Positions 1 to 12,770 of a DNA stretch of 64,000 bases are shown here, piece after piece. This DNA is from Petrolisthes cinctipes (Eukaryota; Arthropoda; Malacostraca; Decapoda; Porcellanidae), in the NCBI GenBank assembly GCA_033782935.1, contig JAWQEG010000723.1:1569089-1633088 (forward strand), written 5' to 3'. Within the stretch, counting starts at the first letter, position 1. The number at the start of each line of letters is the position of its first letter. The notes below the pieces were generated by a model. The model was given only the letters and a program-made list of their open reading frames with translations, was not told the origin of the DNA and ran no database searches. A program made the position numbers and the translations under genes.

Positions 1-1480
1 TTCAAAGGGTGATGATCAGTATATACTTTCACATCAGGCCCAAAAGGGGGAATATACACGGAAAAATGTTGCAGGGCGAGGATCATGGCCAGTAACTCCT
101 TCTCAATGACTGAATAATTTCTCTGCGCAGGAGAGAACTTCTTACTAAAATAACAGATAGGATGCTCTATCCCCTGATCATCATCTTGCAACAGTACAGC
201 ACCCACGCCTACATTACTGGCGTCTACTGCGAGCGAGAAATCCTTTCTGAAGTAGGGGGTAAGCATGACTGGGAAAGTACTTAAGGTCTGTTTCGCCAGG
301 TCAAAGCTATTTCTACACTCCTCTGTCCAATGGAAAGCCCTATACTTCCTCAACAGTTCAGTCAGGGGTGTCACAAGGGTAGCAAAGTTCTTGAGGAAGA
401 GTCTGTAATACCCAATGCACCCAAGGAACCTACTGAGCTCCTGCCTGTTCTGTGGCTGTGGGAAGTTCTTGATGGCTTCCACTTTCGACCCGAGAGGTCG
501 TACTTCACCATGCCCCACGACATAACCCAAGTACTGAACCTGGGCACTCACAAACTCGAACTTTTCAAGTTCACCACCAGGTTACCTGCAGAGAGTCTTG
601 ATAGCAAAGTCCCCAGTTCCATCATATGACTCTCACAGTCGCTCGTAAACACTACTACATCATCTAAATACACCACACAGTTCCTCATGCCTTCCACAAC
701 ATTGTTCATTAACCTCTGGAATGTTGCAGGAGCATTCTTCATACCGTCGGGCATGACATGGCACTTGTACGTCTGACCATCTACCACAAAAGAAGATATT
801 TCCTTAACACGTTCAGTCAGGGGCACCTGCCAAAACCCTTGCTTCAGGTCCAGCTTAGTGATGTAATGAGCCGACCCAATATGGTCCACGCAGTCTTCCA
901 AACGAGGCAGTGGGTAGGTGTCGGTGGTTGTAACGGCGTTCACTCTCCGGTAGTCGATACAGAATCTGATGCAGACTTAGGCTGCAATGTAGCAGGTGAA
1001 CTCCAGGGATTGACACAGGGAGAGACGATACCAAGGTCCAACATGTAATCAAGTTCTTTGCTAAGGGCTTCGGTATGACGGTGGCTGACATGATATGGAG
1101 ACAACTTGATTGGAGCAGCGTCACCCACACAAACATCATGCTTAGCCCAGGTAGTTTTCCCAGGAACATCGCTGAATAACTCAGGGCATGAAGATAACAG
1201 GGACATCAGCTGAGTGGTCTGGTCGGGAGGAAGATGAGACAGCTTCGCCTTCAAGGTGGTTTTTGCCACCGCATTCTCCATCCACCAGCAGTCCCAAAAC
1301 TCGCAGTCGACATCAGCATCCTCCTTTACAGCAGTGACCGTGGCTGCAACTCGCACCACTGGAGCTTGTTGGGTTCCCTCTTCTCTGTAGTACGGTTTTA
1401 GCATGTTTATATGGTACAATTAATGCTTCTTGCGGCGGTCCGGTGTCCTCACAAGGTAGTCTGTCTTCCCAATCCTTCTT
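1..1480 (-). pseudogene. reverse transcriptase and RNase H part of LTR element 1
   Basis: The stretch 548-943 translates on the minus strand to a clear retroviral-type reverse transcriptase palm, with LDLKQGFWQVPL, a degenerate PFGM-like step (MPDGMKNAPATFQRL) and the catalytic YLDDVVVF. The upstream part (about 940-1480) holds the linker after integrase and the start of the RT. The stretch 1-540 corresponds to the end of RT and the RNase H domain and runs off the window. The frame changes several times, so no full protein can be made. The same region of element 2 is nearly open, which supports the assignment. Confidence 0.85.
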
Positions 1481-2510
1481 TAAACTACATACGGGCACCT
1501 GAACTTTGCAGACAAGGGCTGACCCTGCAGGGGGAGTAACACCAATACCTTACTTCCCTCTTCGAACTCTCGCACCTTGGTGTTCTTGTCATACCAGCTC
1601 TTCATATTTCCCTGGGCCGTCTTCAGATTCTGTTGGGCCACCTCCCACATGTCTCTCATTCGTGTCTTGAACTCGATCACATAGCTTAACATGTTCTTGC
1701 TCTCCTACAGCCCACAACACCACGAGTCCTTGACAACACTGAGCGGTTCCCGCACACGGTGGGCAAACACAAGCTCATTAGGGGAAAATCCCAGACTCTC
1801 CTACGGGACCTCCCTGGTGGCGAAGAGAAGGAAAGGTACCCCACGGTCCCAGTCTCGGGTGTGTTCCATACAGTACTTGCGGAGCATATTTTTCAGCGTC
1901 TGATGGTAGCGCTCCAGTGCTCTTTGAGACTCCGGGTGATATGCAGAAGAGGTGATGTGTTTAATGCCCAACTCTGCCAAAGCTTGCTGGAAAACATTGG
2001 ACATAAAATTACTCCCCTAGTCTGACTGTACTTCCCAGGGCAACCCAAACTTACTGAAAATTTCAAGTAAAGTTCTGACAACTGTCCTGGCCTTTACGTT
2101 ACGCAATGGGATTGCCTCCGGATAATGGGTGGAAGTGTCCATTATGGTTAGGATATATTGATGTTGACTAATTTAGTAAATAGGGATTCAAATACAGGAC
2201 TGGGAATGAGAGAGGACGTCTGTATGGTGTGATTAGGGCTGCCAACCAGTTGGCAGGTGTGACAACTCCTGACAACTTGTGCCACGTCATCTCGCATGCG
2301 CGGCCAATAGAACTCCGCCCGAAGCCGTTATAATGTCTTGTTCACTCACCCCCATGTGACCTGCAAAAGGAGTGGAATGAGCAAGGTGCAGCAACCCCTG
2401 CCTACATCCCTTTGGAACCACTATCTGATGATAATCCCAAGCACCATTGTCAATTTCTACATAAGGTGGTCGCCAACGTCTCCACAAAACTCCCTGTTTC
2501 ATGTAGAAAC
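1480..2510 (-). pseudogene. integrase part of LTR element 1
   Basis: On the minus strand, 2287-2502 gives the start of an integrase zinc-binding region (LLHLAHSTPFAGHMG), and 1801-2004 gives the end of the catalytic core with the DDE glutamate in a SAYHPESQRALERYHQ motif. The piece 1480-1692 matches the C-terminal GPY/F-type linker (GSKVLVLLPLQGQPLSAKFR). Several frameshifts separate these pieces. It lies between protease (6159-6842, now displaced by the LINE) and reverse transcriptase. Confidence 0.8.
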
Positions 2511-2528
2511 AAACGCCTTTCTATCTAT

Positions 2529-5500
2529 CTATCTATCTATAGCTCCGACGCCTCGTTCCCTCCGGGAACTCCCCTCAAGGGGGTGGCCACGGCAGAAGTG
2601 TCTCCAGTTCTCCCTGTTCCAACACTCCCTCCTTACTTGTTCAAGCCCTCCTCTGCCCCTCATGTTTCTCTCCTTTACATACTCTTCCACTCTGTTCTGC
2701 CATCTAACCGGAGGTCTGCCTCTCACACCAGGTCCTACAACTTCACTTCCATACACCTTCTTTACAAATTCCTCGCCTTGCATTCTCTCCACATGTCCAT
2801 ACCATCTCAATGTATTACGTTTCACTCTCTCAACCACTCCACACTCAATACCAATTGCCTTCTCACTCATACCACATCTCTCATATACACTCTCATTACT
2901 TTCTCCATCCCATCTAGTAAGTCCACATGCTCCTCTCAAGTAACTCATTTCCACAGCACCTATTCTAGACTGATGCGCCCTATTCCATGTCCATGTCTCC
3001 GACGCATATGTCAGTGTTGGCAGGATTATACTATTTCGTAGTCCCCTTTTCACTTCCATACTCACACTTCTACCCTTCATAATCCTCCCCAGTGATCCTA
3101 TGACCTGTCTACCCTTCACTGCTCTCTCCCTAATTTCTCCTTCCATACTTCCATGTTTACACATAACTGTACCCAGGTACTTAAACTCCTTCACTTCCTC
3201 CATCCTCTCACCCCTCAGAGTTATCTCACACTTCGTCCCAGTTGGTACAGCCACTCTGTAAGGTGTAGCAAAGTCAATCACTTCAGTTTCCTCTCTCTTA
3301 AATACCATCACTTTACTTTTACCCACATTCACCTTCAATTTCCTTCGTTTACACACAGACTGAAATTCGTCCACCACTCTCTGTAAATTCCTTTCACTCT
3401 CAGCCATCAGCACAGTGTCATCCGCAAACAAACTTGCCACCAGGGACCAATTTGCTTCATTCAACCTCAACTTCACCCCCAGACCATTCACTTTGGCTTT
3501 CACCTCTCTCATACAACCATCCATATATATATTGAACAGCCATGGTGACATAACACACCCCTGTCTCAGCCCTACACTAATATTAAAACTCTCACTTAGA
3601 TCACCCTCTACCCGTACACATGCTTTTGCATCTGCATAAAAAGCCTCAATGCCTTTCAGTAAAGGTCCCCCAACTCCATAAATTCTCAACACCTCTGTCA
3701 TAGCTTTCCTATCAACTCTATCATATGCCTTCTCCAAGTCCATGAAGGCAGCATACAACTTCTTACCCTTCCCAATATACTTCTCCACTATTGATTTTAA
3801 TGCAAATATTTGGTCCACACATCCTATACCCTATCTGAACCCTCCCTGCTCCTCACTAACTTTATTCCCTGTTACTTCCATCAGTCTCTCAGTCAGAACC
3901 TTCCCGTAAACCTTCCCCGGTACACTAAGAAGGCTTATTCCCCTATAGCTACCACACTCATCCTTACTTCCCTTCCCCTTATACAAAGGTACAATTATGG
4001 CTCTCCTCCAATCCTCTGGCACCTCTCCCTGCCTCCAGGCCAATGTACATATAAGCAACATCCACTCCACCACTACCTCCCACCCACACTTTAACATTTC
4101 AGCAGTTATCCCATCCACCCCTGGTGCCTTTCCCATCTTCAACTTTCCTATTGCTTTCCTAACCTCTTCCCTTCCTAAATCTCCCTGTACACCCTGTCGT
4201 CTACCACCTGCCTCCATCCCCATGCATGTCACCACCGCCTCCCCTCCCGTCCCCCCATTCATCAGACCATCAAAATGCCTCTTCCACACTTCTTTCACTT
4301 CCTCACTTCTACTCACAGTAACTCCATCCTCTCTCTTCATTCTCACACTACCAGACTTTCCTTCTCTTTCTCTTTTAACCTCCTTCCAGAATAATTTCTT
4401 GTTCTCTTTAAACTTTTCACTCAGCTTCATACCAAACTCCTCATCCACTCTCCTTTTACTCTCACTCACCATCATTTTCACTTGTCTCTTACACACATTA
4501 TATTCTCTTTTCCATCTCTCTCTCACTTCTTCCGGCACATTCCTCTGTAGTGTTCTCCGATATGCCTTCCTCTTATCCTCTACAGCATCTTTCACTTCTT
4601 CTGTCCACCAAGCACTCCCTTTCTTGCCCCTCTTCTGTGACTTATATCCTACTACCTCTGCTGCTGTCCTTAATACTCTCATCTTAAACATTTCATACAC
4701 CGCATTCACTCCCACTCCCTCCCCTATCCCCATCCTTACATCCCCCAGCGCCTCACCCACCCTCCTCTTATATTCCTCCCTATACTCTTCTACATCTAAT
4801 TTCCCACTAGCCACCACCCTCTTATTCCTCACCCCTTCATCCCTCCTACTATACTCCCACTTAACCCTAACCTTCATCCTCACCAACACCGCAAAATGGT
4901 CGGAGCAATGGACCATTCCTCTCACTACTTTTGCGTCATACACATCCTTCCTCAACCTTTTATCCACTGCCACATAATCAATCAAACTCTTCTGCTCTCC
5001 TCTCTCATCCCTTCTCTTCCATGTATACCTGTGGATCATCTTGTGCTGAAAGAAGGTGTTCGCCAAGAACAACCCCCTCTCAGCACAGACATCCACCAGA
5101 TATTCACCATTCTCATTTGTTCCTTCTACACCCCATTTACCCACAATATTCCCCACTTCCTCACCTCCCACCTTTCCATTCATGTCTCCCATCATCACTA
5201 TTCTCCTTCCATTATCAATTCCTCTCAGACATGCATTCAGCTCTTCCCAAAACACTCTCATCTTCTCTCTCCCTGTCTTACTCTTTTCATTCACTGGTGC
5301 ATAAGCACACACCCAAGCATACTTCACCAAGCCAATCTTTCCAGTCATCCATACAATCCTCGATCCATTCCACCCATGTCCATCCACTCCCTTCCACACC
5401 CACGGAGACACCAACAGCGCACACCCTTCCTTCCCTCTTCCTTTACTCTTTTCATTCATGCCCGTCCATACTACTCCTCCCTCCATTCCCTCCCACAGTC

Positions 5501-5816
5501 CACTCTCCCTTCCTTCCTGACACTCAACCACTCCACATCCTTTCACGTGTGTCTCCGTCACTCCCATCACATCCACTCTTCCTTTCTTAAAACATTCTAC
5601 AATCTCTCGCCTCTTGGTCCCATCCGTCATTCCATTCACATTCATAGCTACCACTCTCATACAATCCCTCTTCCCTACTCCCTCTACAGGGCAACCCGGA
5701 GACCCTCCCCCGCCAGTAGCCATATCTGTCCACTCCCCCATTGGGGGGCCACTGATGGCTGGCAAGGCCAATGCAGTGCTCATTCCCGGAGGGACACGGG
5801 CCGTCGGCATTGTCAA
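2529..5816 (-). pseudogene. RTE-type endonuclease/reverse transcriptase, one nonsense codon
   Basis: The frame is about 1095 codons with one in-frame TAG at about 3828, after the motif EEQGGFR; otherwise it is open. The N-terminal ~250 residues form an APE-like endonuclease (start RVVAMNVNGMTDG, TETHVKG, MMGDMNGKVG, CSDHFAVL). The reverse transcriptase follows, with GKAPGVDGITAEMLK, YRGISLLSVPGKVYGK, AFMDLEKAYDRVDR and the catalytic LFADDTVLM near 3406-3430. The C-terminus has RPPVRWQNRVEEY and ends at AIDR. The product would nick DNA and copy its own RNA at the nick. The start ATG at 5816 was taken because the leader upstream is not open. One mutation separates it from full length. Confidence 0.9.
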
Positions 5817-6110
5817 AAGCTAAAAACAAGGTCATAAATTTAAAAGAAATTATCACAAAATATAAAAACATGCAGTCATAGAAATTAAAATCTTAAAAAC
5901 ACTAAAATACAATAAAAATACAATAAAAACCTTAAAACCTATATGTGGGGGAAGCTAGGTCTCACCCCCACACCGCCTTCCCCTTTGGCTCCACCTCCTG
6001 AATGGATAAAAACTAGATAAAAAAAGGAGGTGTACCCCCGAGGTCACCGCTTGGAGGCGGGGTAAGGCTTACCTACCCTTCCTGGGGAGGGGTAGGTCAC
6101 CGAGGTTCTT
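5817..6110 (-). other. 5' leader of the RTE-type LINE
   Basis: Non-coding stretch between the LINE ORF and the resumption of the LTR element. It has an A-rich block (5820-5940) and a C/G-rich block of short direct and inverted pieces (5945-6100). It may carry the internal promoter expected of a LINE, but no specific motif is recognised. Confidence 0.4.
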
Positions 6111-6158
6111 GCTTTTCCCAATACTGATAGCAGTTAAGCACAGTAGCAATCCTCGACC

Positions 6159-6842
6159 TCATTGGTTACGATATTGCCACTGCGCAAAGCTTTTCTCCTT
6201 CTCAAAACTGGCTACAGCTAATGACTTCAGTTTCCCAATTTCAAGATCCTCAGACTGCAATTGTTTCAACTTCTGTGAGTCTACTGTTTCTAAAGCAACT
6301 GCATTTATGTCCTCGAGTGATCCCATGAATGTATCCCCCAAATCTATATCGTCCCCTGTCTCAGAACCATCGGGTTTGTGGAGCTCCACAGGGTGGGGTT
6401 TTTGCGTTCCGCTGTCGATAGTCTCCTCCTGTGAATTCTGATCATTTCGGGAAATGGAACGTGTCACCACACAAAAAGGAAAGGTCTCAAGATCAACTCC
6501 TACCTGAACATCAGTCGATGGCACGGCGGTCAACACTGGAGCAGTTACAACTTCACCCCGCACTAGATCATTCCCTAGAATTAGGTCGATCCCGCTCTCA
6601 GGCAAACTCTCAAAAACTCCTAACCGTGCCATACCCCTGAAAGAATTACACATAATTTCACATTCAACCAAAGGAACAGTCAAAACACCAGTCACCCCAT
6701 TGATCAGGATAAACTCCTCTCCCGTGATGTCGGATTGAGGCGGTTTCACCCATAATGAAACTGAGGCACCTGTGTCACGCAAAATGTTAACGGGGTACGC
6801 CTCACCGCACACCCGAACACTACCAAAAGACAAATGGAGCAT
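6159..6842 (-). pseudogene. aspartic protease region of LTR element 1
   Basis: A 227-residue open stretch carries the retropepsin active site in NILRDTGASVS and the later ILGNDLV motif, with spacing typical of retroviral-type proteases. The order matches the protease of element 2 (RDTGAAQS, LLLGNDIAG). After about residue 130 it becomes an acidic linker (ETGDDIDLGDTF) leading to the integrase, which is now cut off by the RTE LINE. It probably belongs to a gag-pol polyprotein, so its methionine is not a real start. Confidence 0.8.
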
Positions 6843-6989
6843 AATTACTATTAGGTACGACGCCAGTAGACACCGCCTGAACTACAACACCCGGAACAGT
6901 AGGATGCAAGTCATCAATAGACGACAAACTTCTCCCGGCCCCTGAAGAGGTAGCATCATGAGAAGAAACAGAACTAGGATCGCCTCGTG

Positions 6990-8160
6990 GGGTCGATTTC
7001 AAAGTTACAACAGGAACATTCCTACTGTTCACATAGTGTACAGGCCTAACAACCCCAGCCTTCTTCCAGTATTTATCAATTATGTGACCAAGTTTACAAC
7101 AATAGTTACAAGTTGGGAGATGCCCTATAGGTCTATGTGTGTGTGTGTTTGCTTGTGCTGTGGGGCTTTGTGTGGTTTTGTGTGAGTCAGCAGAGGAATT
7201 AAACTTAGGTGTTATGTCATTCTTTTAGAGGGATTACTCTTTTGCTCGGGAGCTGAATAGGAGGTTTCCTTCTTTCTAGTCTTATCAAACTTTCTAGCTA
7301 AGTAATAGTCTTGCGCCAAATCGGCAGCTTCCGACATTCTTGTCAACTAGGTAAATATGCACATCTGGCTCTACTTTATTCAGGAAATCCTCCAAGATAA
7401 TCAGATTCCGTAGCCTATCATAGTTGTCTGTAGCATTCTCATTCCTCATCCATTAATCAAACTGGCTTAACAAACTAGCATTAAAATCACAATAAGACTC
7501 GTTCTGGTGCCTGCGACGGTTTCTATATCTTTGACGATAGGCCTCAGGTCTCAGATCATAGGCTCGCAATACAGCTATTTTAAGGGTTTCATAATCCTGG
7601 ATCTCCTCAAAACTAAGGGTATCACAAGCTTTAAGAGCCTTGCCATCAAATACGGTCTGAACATAAGTCGACCACCTCTCTCTAGGTCACTGATTACCCA
7701 TAGCAATCTTCTCAAACCTAGTAAAAAACTGAGACACTGATCCTTCATCAAAACTCAGGAACTAATTTAAGGGGGTTCAGCCCTCGAGATCCATTCGCAT
7801 TGTCTCCCCTCTGGCTATTAGATATCTTAATTTTCTCAATGTCCAACTCTTTCATTCTAACCTCCCTGTCCATTTCCATCCTCATTCTCAACTCTGCCAT
7901 ACGGAACTCATGATCAAGTTGGACCTGGGACTGGTTGCTACACTGAATCAACCTGGAAGGGCTCTATTACCATCACTGGGTTCATTTACACATACAGGTT
8001 CACAAGTTTCAAAAGTATTGGTACCATAGAGTTGATCACATATTAGGTTAGCCAGGGGGAAGACATTGTCTGACACACAATCTACGTTAATTAAGATGTT
8101 GGGCTACTAGCAACAATTCTTGCTTAGTTAAATTATGAACTTAGTCTCTCGAGGGTCTAG
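6990..8160 (-). pseudogene. gag remnant of LTR element 1
   Basis: The piece 7748-7951 encodes a charged, probably coiled-coil segment (MAELRMRMEMDREVRMKELD) like the N-terminal gag of element 2. Near 7050-7110 the minus strand encodes a damaged CCHC zinc knuckle (CNYCCKLGHIIDKY), followed by VNSRNVP as in element 2. The part between has many stops. Gag would package the element RNA. Confidence 0.65.
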
Positions 8161-8371
8161 ACACTACAAAATCACTCGCATCTTGCTGCGAGATAACGTG
8201 CAAAGGGCAAGTTACAGTAGACATGTTGCAATAAATGTGGGTAAGCAAGTAATAAGACAAATCACAAAATCACAAGCCACCCGAAAATATAATTCACTTC
8301 ACTATTAACTGTAAGAAAACGGGTTAATGCACAATAAATTACAACACTGTTAGCATATCAAATCCTGGTGA

Positions 8372-8379
8372 GGTCGCCA
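8372..8379 (-). other. primer-binding site of LTR element 1
   Basis: The minus strand reads TGGCGACC four bases inside the LTR edge. A TGG start just downstream of the 5' LTR is the hallmark of a tRNA primer site. The tRNA species cannot be named with confidence. Confidence 0.55.
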
Positions 8380-8383
8380 TTTA

Positions 8384-8952
8384 TGTTATGGTTCCCGACG
8401 TTAAGTATGAGAACAACGGACTTTGATCTGACTACGGAATTAAATGGAGAAACTATGGGCAAGTTTGAGCCTCTAGTTGAGTATAAAATGTATACAAACA
8501 CGTCGAGTTTCGTAACCCAGGTTCTACTTAGAAGGAGTAGAGATTAAACTCAAAGAAAATTTAAGTTACTATAACTACACTGAAAATATATAATACACGC
8601 AAGTTACTATTAAGAACAAAACAATATTATGCCTGATTTGATATGCTACAACAATTAGACCTAAACAAACATTCACCCAAAAATTCGTTATCCCAATAAA
8701 AGCAACAATTAATTAATCACACACACAGCCAAGAAATAGTTAAAGTAAGCACTGATCAATTATTAATCCCTGAAAATACAATACATGTTAATATTCATCA
8801 CAAACAATTCAAGATAGTGTTCAAATAATAATGGCAGAAGTGATTAGCTTGATAATAACCTCAATGGCCACAGCCGGCTTCGGTGGGCAAACACATCCGA
8901 ATAAACTCATACACAGGCACGGAATATACTATTACTAATGGTATAAGATTGA

Positions 8953-9001
<49 letters not shown>

Positions 9002-9275
9002 CAAACTTATAATAATACTTAGATACAAATAAGAGTGAAGTGCAGTCCCTTTCAAAATGAACGTCCTCACACCACACACACTCTCTGCTAACTGAGCCCT
9101 GCCATGCTCTCCGGCCGGGACTGGGAGGCCTATGACAAGGGGAGCTTCTCGAATGTTCTATAGATGCGGCGCCTATTGCGTCACTTCCGCCTTGGATCAA
9201 AGTGCGGGAACAAAATCTCATTAGGCTACTCGCAACATAATTATTATTACCAGTCTTTATGAGGCTGTCGTAACA
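8384..9275 (-). repeat. 5' LTR of LTR element 1
   Basis: The plus strand starts TGTTATGG and ends GTCGTAACA, near-inverted ends like those of the element 2 LTR (TGTTACG...CGTAACA). It is 892 bp long and includes an AT microsatellite at about 8954-8997. The LTR would hold promoter and polyadenylation signals. The partner LTR is outside the window, so the ends cannot be checked against it. Confidence 0.7.
8954..8997. repeat. AT microsatellite in the LTR
   Basis: About 22 uninterrupted AT units lie inside the LTR of element 1. Confidence 0.95.
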
Positions 9276-9590
9276 AACAAACACACAAGCAGACATTCAG
9301 GTACACATACTCATGCATCTAAGCATTATAAACATGCGTTAACCTTCGTATATTATTTGGGGGGTAACTATCGTATTATTTTCCGACTATGACGTGCTGC
9401 TGTACACTAACCATTGGAGAGAGCAGTCTTCTGTTTGCATATTCTGGTGTGTAAAATAAAGATCTACGAACCTAGAAGGCCAAAGCTAATATTAGAGTAC
9501 CTTAAAAAATCAAGTGGTTTTTGCATCTGGGGGAGCAGACATTGGCCAGGAATTTTAGTTCTTAGGTGTTAAGGACATGTGGATTACAAG
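9276..9590. other. no gene seen
   Basis: Short AT-rich stretch between the LTR of element 1 and the decayed I-type LINE. I see no coding potential or repeat structure. Confidence 0.5.
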
Positions 9591-9595
9591 GAAAT

Positions 9596-10680
9596 AACTT
9601 TCTCGCCATCTTACGGACTCTTCTGAACACCTGGGTGAGTGGGGTTTTAGTATTAATTAAAGGCACGTCGTGCCTCTTTTAAAACTCGTCTAGCCCGAGC
9701 CTTTGCCTGTCGGAAGTCCTCTAAAAGAATTGGGTCCCCACGATTGCGACGAAGACGAGAGAAAGCAGTGATGCAGACTGGTGACCACCAAGGGCCAGGA
9801 CGTTTGGGAAAGTGGCCAGAAGCTTTAGGGATAGAGTTGAGAGCAGCAGAGTGGAGCATATCAATGAAATTAGTTACAGCCTCGTCAGAAGTAGTAAAAT
9901 CTGCTACAGAAGAGATAGGAAAAGTAAGCTCTCTAAAATAACTGCCAGTCAGACTTCTCTAATCTCCACCTAGGAAGACGAAACTGCAGTTCATACCAGT
10001 TATTTTCTAAAAGTATAAGGGAGTCGTCACTACCATATAAATCTGGCAACACACTCCAAGTAAAATCCATCAGAGCACTGGGTGAGCAGAGGGAAATGTC
10101 AATGGCGGTAAAAGTCCCAGTAGGGTTATTAAAATGTGTCATGTCTCCCGTATTTGAAACCCCTAATCCCTCATCCTAAATAAAAGAAGCCAATAAAACA
10201 CCCCTAGGGTTGACTGTACTGTCACCCCACAGAGGATGACGACCATTAAAATCACCCAATAAAATAAAAGGAGAGGGAAGGTTCCATACAAGACGGTTGA
10301 GATCACCCCTCTCAACTGTAACACTGGGAGGAAGGTATAGACTGCACACCAAGGCCGCTTGAAGACTCTTCAAGCGGCCTTGCTGCACACAGTGTAGGGG
10401 CGGTCAATAAAAACCTTAACTGCAACAGCCTGGAGTGGAATGTCAAGCTCTTGGCTCATGCATGGAACATCTCGCCGAGCTAGGATGGCAGAGCCACCAT
10501 GGTGACTCATGCCTTCAAATGAACTGGAATAAAATGCAGAGTATACAGGAGGACTGGCAGGAATGACGTCCCCAAGCATTGTCTCTTGGAGACAAACACT
10601 CGCAGTGGAGAAGCGAGAGAGAAAAACACGCAGTTCCTCCCAAGAGGCACGCAAGCCACGGCAATTCCACTGATGGACCT
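9596..10680 (-). pseudogene. endonuclease part of LINE copy A ORF2
   Basis: Pieces in several frames match the AP-like endonuclease of copy B: CLQETMLGDVIPASPP, GGSAILARRDVP, and the conserved FILLGDFNGRHPLWGD with the catalytic N-G and following aspartate. Stops and frameshifts break it. The reverse transcriptase is absent. Confidence 0.8.
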
Positions 10681-10689
10681 TGAACAGTG

Positions 10690-12770
10690 TTACTTTAACA
10701 CGGATTTTAGGGAAGCCTCAAAGAGGGACTTCCCACTACCACCTTGACCAGAGGTTTTACTCAAACAACAAGTCTTCTCTAATCCTGGGCCACTAGAAGA
10801 AGAGCGAACCCGAGGAGTAGTACTTGGGGCAGTAATTGGGACCCGTAGACGAGTCCCTGAAGCATCTGATATGTTAGAGGAAGGTGAAGGTAGATGAGCA
10901 GGGATATTCTTTGAAACACCCACATTGGTATTGTTCTGTACAGTAGTGGTATCACTGACACAGGCAGAGACATGAACATCCGTAATGCAGGTAGAAGAAT
11001 CACTGCTCGAGCGGAAGAGAATTCATATAATTTGAAGTCGCAACAACCAGTGTATTCAATTCACTTTACGCCCTGCTGATGTTCCCAAAGGAAGCCTGCG
11101 AGGGGTAACATCTATTGAATCAAGAGACTCATCGGAGCCAAGAGAATGCTTCTGGTGGGATTGAGAGGAAAATATGGATGAGTCCACAGAGACGTTTGTA
11201 TTGCTAGGAGGAACGTCCATGGAGCAAAGTGTCTCAGAGGAACCACTAATTCGCCTCTGTTGCAATTTAGTTGACTTGGGTTTCCTTTTTGGAGAGTGTG
11301 TGGCAGCGTGAACCTCTACCACATGGACACCTTTGGTTAAAGCGTTAGAACTGTCATCAGGGGAAGTTTCACTAGAATGAAAAAAATATCTAATACAGTT
11401 TCAAGGAGATGGTATTATGTACTGAAACAGGAGAAACCTTCTCACCACAGTAAGAAGCAGCAGTTGGTTGGGAGAGATGAGAGGGTGCTGCAACCGAATT
11501 TGATGTTGTCGACTTGGAATGATGAGGGTGTAGGGAGGAGGCGTATGTCCTCCCATCACCATCCTTCTGTCGCCTGAAGTTAAGTTGCTGTCTGACTCTA
11601 CCAATGCTGATGAATTGGGAGTTAGCCAAAGTGATGGATATCCTGTTGGAGGAGGTACTGCATCTTAAATTGGCGAGAACGTAGGGGACGAGCATCCCTG
11701 CAGTAAAAGCAGTAACTCTCTGACTGACACTCAGAAATAGGATGTGAGTCAAGAGCAGAACAATTACCACAACGGTCTGTACAGTTCCTCCTCCCATGAC
11801 CAAACTCATAACAGCAAAAGCACTGTAAAAGACGCTCAACAACAAAAATAAAAGGCTTCACCTCTAAAGAAGTGGGGTTGATGGTATGCGATATGAGATA
11901 TGCTACCCAAAGAAAGTGAGGATAATCACGTTCTTACTAGCCTATCTATTATCTTTGATACCCGTTGGACACTATCAGGGTACATTGCAAGAATGTCTTC
12001 TTATGAAGAATTAATACAGATCTTCATTGTATGAATTACCTTTGTTATAATTAAATATACGATGAGGTTTGATGGATTCAAACATGCCATCAGATGGGCT
12101 CTAATTTAAACACCCTTACCATATATTTCTATGTGGCCCATAGGTAGTAATCCAATTTCTTTTTTTAGATACCAAAAGCGTAGATGAGGTTACCACACCC
12201 CTCTCTATAGTAAGCCACAAACCAAAAGGGTGTAGAAACAAAGCACTCATTATGGACATGCTCTACCGAGTCATCAAAGATGTTGGGGCAGTAGTCGTTG
12301 TCACTGTCAACTACAATTACGTAAACCGTATCATCCAATCCGTAAAATGAGCATTCCATACAAACAGAGAATCTTTCGCCTCAAAAGTGGCTTTGGCAGC
12401 AGTACCTGTATAAAAAGTAACATGGCATCGATTTGATCCGCAGTCACTGCGTTAACTGAGTCTGATACGAAGAACTACTCCAAAACTCTTAAAAATTGTG
12501 TGCAAAGCACCATTAGAGAAAGATACAAATATATCAGTAAACATTAAAGTATCCAGACCGCTAGCAGGCATTGATGACACAACACTTTACCTGCTGGGTC
12601 TTTTTGTGTTCGTAGAAATTGCATTGGGAGTACGAGCCCCAGCCTTCTGCATACTACCACGACCAGAGAGTGACGTCTCGAGGGCCTGGTCGACCACCGC
12701 TCAAGGGAGAAAAGGAGGCTTAATGATATCCATATAACATCTGTTTTTGATGGAAGGGCCCCAGGAAACA
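10690..12770 (-). pseudogene. ORF1 (gag-like, CCHC) of LINE copy A
   Basis: The stretch 11622-11861 encodes the zinc-knuckle cluster (CFCCYEFGHGRRNC, CGNCSALDSH, CFYCRDARP). 12165-12359 matches the ORF1 part with VVDSDNDYCPNIFDDS, and 10690-10923 matches the C-terminus (GVSKNIPAHLPSPSSN). The same blocks occur in the open ORF1 of copy B. It is broken by many stops. Confidence 0.8.

Larger units (their letters stand above)
2519..6110 (-). mobile_element. RTE-type LINE inserted in LTR element 1
   Basis: A single long reading frame with an apurinic-type endonuclease followed by reverse transcriptase fills 2529-5816 on the minus strand. The 3' end is a short GATA microsatellite directly after the stop codon (plus-strand CTAT repeats at 2519-2540), as is usual for the RTE clade. 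About 290 bases of 5' leader precede the ORF. The sequences on either side (protease right, integrase left) belong to the same LTR element, so this LINE is a later insertion. The 5' boundary near 6110 is approximate and I found no convincing target-site duplication. Confidence 0.85.
1..9275 (-). mobile_element. Ty3/gypsy-type LTR retrotransposon 1, Gmr1-like domain order, decayed
   Basis: Read on the minus strand the element runs 5' LTR (8384-9275), gag remnant, aspartic protease, integrase, reverse transcriptase and RNase H, leaving the window at position 1. The integrase lies before the reverse transcriptase, as in copia and in the Gmr1 group of gypsy-like elements, and unlike normal Ty3/gypsy. 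An RTE-type LINE at about 2519-6110 splits it between protease and integrase. Many stops and frameshifts make it inactive. It is related to, but clearly diverged from, the second such element at the right end of the window, which confirms the order independently. The 3' LTR is outside the window. Confidence 0.85.

Noticed and set aside
3997..4977. 326-codon plus-strand open frame, serine/threonine/proline-rich
   Set aside because: It is the exact antisense of the RTE endonuclease/reverse transcriptase, which has clear catalytic motifs on the minus strand.
4896..5837. 313-codon plus-strand open frame
   Set aside because: Antisense shadow of the RTE endonuclease.
2508..6120. Target-site duplication of the RTE LINE (GCCTTT against GCTTTT)
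   Set aside because: Too short and imperfect to separate from chance.
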